Source of the DNA: Cacajao melanocephalus
Taxonomy: Eukaryota; Chordata; Mammalia; Primates; Pitheciidae
Assembly: GCA_963573385.1 (NCBI GenBank)
Contig: CAUYLG010076752.1
Coordinates: forward strand, 62,001-126,000
Length of the DNA: 64,000 bases
Direction: 5' to 3'
The position numbers were made by a program, and so were the translations under genes. Under the pieces are notes generated by a model that worked only from the letters and a program-made list of their open reading frames with translations, ran no database searches and was not told the origin of the DNA. How positions within the stretch are numbered: position 1 is the stretch's first letter; each line of letters opens with the position of its first letter. Below, piece by piece: positions 59,471 through 64,000 of the stretch.

Positions 59471-60199
59471 CAGGCTAGAATACTAAGATCATAATTTCAG
59501 ACCATCGATGGCTCTCCCAGATGTCTCTGGTCAAGTTAATCACAGTTTGCCTGAAGGTTGAGTTTTCAGGTAATCCATCATGGCGTAATTGTAAATCAAG
59601 AGCTCCTTCTAGCAAAAAGTTGGGAGGGTTTAGATCAGCCTGAGACTATGAACCATGAACATAAGGCCCCCAGCCTCTGTCTTTCGAGTTTTGCAAATGA
59701 AGCCGATTCAATGACCCTTTCACAAACGCTGAAGAAAGCTCAAGACGTTACCTGTCAAATGGACACATGAACTGATCGTCATTTGCGTCAGTAGGAGCAC
59801 ATATGATGTGGGGACTCAGGCACAGCCAGCCTTGCAATGGACTCTTCGGTGATGGGAGATTTTCATCCCAGATGGGTAGGTGTTGATACCATACCAAGCT
59901 CCATGGAGGTGTGGAGGATGCCTGCCAATGCCCTTGTTGCTGGGGTAGAAAGCACATTTTTCTATTTCTCTTAGCTTTTTCTCTATGGTCCCACAATCCC
60001 CCTTTAGTCTATGTTGCTTTTCTTCAGCCTGATTTGAATCTTTTTCCTGATTTACACTGAATCTCAACTTAAGTTAGAAAACCTAGTATGGAAGACCGAA
60101 TCTACTTCAGAGGATCTCTAATCTTTGATGTCCAAAATGTTACCTGCATGAAATATGCACAAAACTTTTATACACACACTCACACCCTACTGTATGTTC
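59471..60199. other. Single-copy non-coding DNA
   Basis: Nothing recognised. Confidence 0.45.
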
Positions 60200-60300
60200 A
60201 TTACTTATATCATTTCACTTACTCCTCCGCTTGCCCAGTAAATTATTCTGAATTTTGCAGGTGCACAGCCAGTATTTGAACCCTGGACTGGCGGTCTTTG
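60200..60300 (-). mobile_element. MIR SINE fragment
   Basis: 'gcaggtgcacagccagtatt' then 'tgaaccctggactggcggtc' matches the antisense MIR (cacacagctagtaagtggca ... gatttgaacccaggcagtct). Confidence 0.5.
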
Positions 60301-61651
60301 GAGAACATATACACCATCAAAACTTCCGTGCATGGGCTATATGCAATCACTATGCTTTTTATTTTTTCATCAGCTATTCTGACCTCCTTCCATGACACAT
60401 CAGCTGGGAGTGCTCCTGAGGGTTTACACAGCACTTGTTCACGCCTGGCTGTAGCTCCCAGAACAGTGGCTCATCTTAACACCACTTAGAGATGTTGCTT
60501 TGTTTCTCTCCTAACCTGAGCTTCACAACAGCACCTCTTGCAGCCAAGGCAAAAGGGAACGGTCAGAGAGGAAAACAAGAAACCAGCTTTCCTTTCATAC
60601 CATGCTATCTCAGGGATGGTTTACATATGTCTGAAAGAGACTAAAAGTCTATGTTCTTTGAGTTAACAAAACCATGTTACTACCTGCTCAGAAAGAAATA
60701 GCAGTGGTATTCACAAAGGATAAAAAAATTAAGGCAGTTGTCTCTATGAGTTTCCCAGATCACGAAAAGTAAATGTATTTTTCCTTGTATTCTAATCCAA
60801 GAATATTTGCAACTATGGAACTCCAGCTAAAATTCAAAGTCAATTCTCAGTCCCACTTTGTTACTTTCTTCTTCTACTAAATAGGGAAATTTATTACTAA
60901 CGACCCTGGAGAAACAGTCAGGCAGGACCACGTATCTTCTGCTTCTGGTCTTGCCAGGCATTGCCAATTCATCACTGCACATTGTTTCCCTGAGCCCTGA
61001 CCCAGCTGCACAAGACAGTCACTACAATCAATCAGATTAGGTGCACGAGAGGAAGCAGAGTCTTCACTGCATACCTAGAATGATGCAAACAACAATATCA
61101 CAATCAAAGAGTTATCTTTTTCTAAGTGAATATTCTGTCACTGCTGTCCCTGACCCAGCTGTTCTCTCTAAAAGTCCTTTTAAAATTCCTTTCTTGTGTT
61201 GTTGGGGTTAGGTAACTATAAAAGGTCTTGCTTATGAGGATGCATGGATGGTATGGAGAACTGACTAACCCCCACTGGAAGTAAAAGAACTCCCATTCTC
61301 CGTCCCCTGTTCTTTCTTCCTAAGTATCTTCTGTTTGAGGAAATTTAAAAATATCCTGGTTATAGAGAATCTGTTTTCAAAAAGAAGCAAGAACTTTCTT
61401 GGAACTGCAAAGGTACTTCCTTGAAATAATTATTTCTGACTCAAGGCCCCTTTGCTGCTCATAAATTCAGAAATCGGGAGCACTTTAACTGGATATTTTC
61501 TCGATTAGATGATTTGGATGCAGGTCAATAGAGGGTAGGGGGTATCTCTTCACCTTTGTACAAAGTTAAGGACAATCTAGTTGGAGATATTAATTGTTTA
61601 GTGTTCTGATCAGTCACAAACAAGGAAGAAAATTTATTTGCTGTTGTGGAA

Positions 61652-61653
<2 letters not shown>
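60301..61653. other. Single-copy non-coding DNA
   Basis: Nothing recognised over about 1.35 kb. Confidence 0.5.

Positions 61654-61684
<31 letters not shown>
61654..61684 (+). repeat. (GT)n microsatellite
   Basis: About 15 uninterrupted gt units; likely length-polymorphic. Confidence 0.97.
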
Positions 61685-61686
<2 letters not shown>

Positions 61687-61984
61687 AGCTGCCAACACAG
61701 TTGCTTAGGGAGAGGACTGGATGTACTGAGAAGAGTAATCTGCTCTCTACATCCCCTTACCTTTATTCTTTCCCCTAGGTATTCTCGGAAGAACAAATTT
61801 ATAGCCCATACATTAACAGGGAGCGATGTTTCTCACTGTAAGTGTCCAATGGAAGCAAAGTAAACATGCTTGCTATAAATTGGCAACTGCCTACAATTCA
61901 GAGGTTCTGTCCTTAAGAGTCACAATTAGAATGGAAAATAAGGAAGTAGCTAAATGGAAGAGGGATCATATTGTTGCTTTATAG
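61685..61984. other. Non-coding DNA, nothing recognised
   Basis: No family recognised. Confidence 0.4.
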
Positions 61985-62384
61985 GGTGTTTCATTCATCT
62001 GTTCTTCTTCGCTCTTCACAAAAAAATGGTTATCTTTTCTTAATAAAAATACTCAGCAAACTAGGAATAAAAGGGAACTTCCTCAACCTAATAAAGGCCA
62101 TTTGTGAAAAACCCACAGCCAACATTATACTTGATGCTTTCCCCTTAAGATCAAGAAAAATACAAGGATGTCTACTCTTGACACTTCTATTCAACATTGT
62201 ACTGGAGTTATCCAGAATTATTAGGCAATAAAAAAAAATAAAAGACATCGAGACTGGACTGGAAGAAGTAAAACTATTTCTGTTCTGAGATGACATATTC
62301 TCATATACAGAATCCTAAGGCATCCACTAAAAAATTATTAGAACTAGTGAATGAATTCATCAAGTTTGCAGGATACAAGATCAA
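61985..62384 (+). mobile_element. L1 (L1M) ORF2 reverse transcriptase part, left piece
   Basis: Translates in places to L1 reverse transcriptase sequence: an [21 protein letters not shown] stretch, [13 protein letters not shown], and [15 protein letters not shown] from 61971-62231, then a frame change. The YADD catalytic box is lost (text near 62280-62300 is degenerate). Cut at 62384 by the MST LTR and continued at 63120. Confidence 0.85.
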
Positions 62385-63114
<730 letters not shown>

Positions 63115-63119
63115 ATCAA

Positions 63120-63475
63120 CCTACAAAATCAGTTGTATCTGTATACACTAACAGTGAACAATCTAAAAATAAAATTATGAAACCAATTGCATTTTCAAAA
63201 GCATTTTTAAAAACAAACAAATAAAAAAAAACTAAGAACAAATTTAACTAAGGATGTGAAATATTCATATAGTGAAAATTAGAAAATGTAATTTAAAAAA
63301 ACGAAAGAATCTTAAATAGATGTAAAACAATCCCCTGTTCGTTGATTAGAAGACTTACTTACTGTCAAGATGGCAAGGTTCCCCAGTTAATCTACAGGTT
63401 CAATAAAATCCCAGGGTTTTTGTTTTTTTTTTTCCAGAAATTGACAAGTTCATCTTAAAATTTATATGAAGATCA
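63120..63475 (+). mobile_element. L1 (L1M) ORF2, right piece
   Basis: Continues 61985-62384 behind the MST LTR. 'atacactaacagtgaacaat', 'ctatcaagatggcaagg'-like text near 63365 and 'caataaaatcccagggtttt' are sense L1 ORF2. Heavily decayed with A-rich runs. Confidence 0.75.
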
Positions 63476-63489
63476 CTTGGAGTTAGCCA

Positions 63490-64000
63490 AACTCGAGGTT
63501 AAGGACACAGCCCTCTATGAGACTGCCCTAACCTAGACACCAGCTGTAAGTTCTGGGGTCCCCAAGTCCATCCTCACTTCTCACAAGCTGGATAAAAATT
63601 CAAGAGTTTCCACAACTGCCATTGAGTTTGATAAACTTTGATAAGTTACTAGAATGACTCACAGAACACAGGAAAATGCTATACTTATGACAACAGCTTC
63701 ATTTCTGAAAATAAAGAAGTATTTTAATTATATATAGATTAGAATCAGCCAAAGACAGAGACACATAAAGTCTGAGAGGATTCCAAACGTGCAGCTTTCA
63801 TCTTCCTTAGGATGTGCCACGCTTTACACATTGAAATGTGCTCCTACTCACTCAAATGAATTGCCAGCCAGAGAAGTTCACTCAAGCTTCAGTGTCCGGA
63901 GTTGTTATTGAGGCTTCTTTACATAGGTATGATTGAAACATTGGCCACATGGTTGAACACAATCTCTAACCTCCCATCTCCTCCCCTAAATCAGGTATGC
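63490..64000 (-). mobile_element. MLT2-like LTR (ERVL), antisense, cut by the window edge
   Basis: 'agaatgactcacagaacaca' 'ggaaaatgctatacttatg', 'aatcagccaaagacagagac', 'attgaggcttctttacatag' and 'gtatgattgaaacattggcc' 'acatggttgaacacaatct' follow an ERVL MLT2-type LTR read backwards. The right end lies outside the window. Family assignment is from memory. Confidence 0.6.

Overview
The window is a gene-free stretch of primate nuclear DNA, almost certainly human or a close ape. Evidence: several dimeric Alus with A-tails and target-site duplications (TSDs), a primate-age L1 (L1PA/L1PB type), MST/THE1, MLT1 and MLT2 LTRs, MER2, MER5, and many worn MIR and L2 copies, in AT-rich DNA with GT and AT microsatellites. 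I find no convincing protein-coding exon, tRNA, rRNA, snRNA, CpG island or CRISPR array. The longest open frames (about 110-140 codons) are chance frames or lie inside Alu, L1, L2 or LTR sequence. The window fits an intron or an intergenic desert; sequence alone does not say which. All repeat-family names come from recalled family features, not from a database search, and most edges are good to about 10-30 bases.

Layout. 1-8.9 kb: old repeats (L1M, MIR, L2, MER5-like, one Alu, an ERV1-type LTR, an MLT1 LTR). 8.9-21.8 kb: mostly single-copy DNA with scattered MIR, one Alu and one L2. 21.8-31 kb: two MLT1-type LTRs in opposite orientation, L2 and MIR fragments, and a MER2 transposon next to an L2. 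31-36 kb: a 5'-inverted L1, a long imperfect palindrome, two Alus and a hAT-like element with an 8-bp TSD. 36-40.7 kb: a MIR cluster, an Alu, MER5A and another hAT-like element. 40.7-46.6 kb: a large minus-strand L1M split by an Alu, an L1M 3'-end fragment and a 1.8-kb plus-strand L1 that has a 13-bp TSD and a possible short 3' transduction. 46.6-53.6 kb: mostly single-copy DNA with two Alu monomers and AT/GT microsatellites. 53.6-57 kb: an MST/THE1 LTR with a 5-bp TSD, an L2, an old L1, and a 0.4-kb AT block containing a 122-bp tandem duplication with two perfect 26-bp palindromes. 57-61.9 kb: mostly single-copy DNA, including a possible conserved regulatory stretch near 59.2 kb. 62-64 kb: an L1 split by an MST LTR that is itself split by an Alu, then an MLT2-like LTR running off the window.

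No genes work together here. The content is a record of mobile-element insertion, and its best-supported interest is structural: nested insertions with readable TSDs, a twin-priming L1, palindromes and an AT-rich tandem duplication. I did not find an undescribed functional system.
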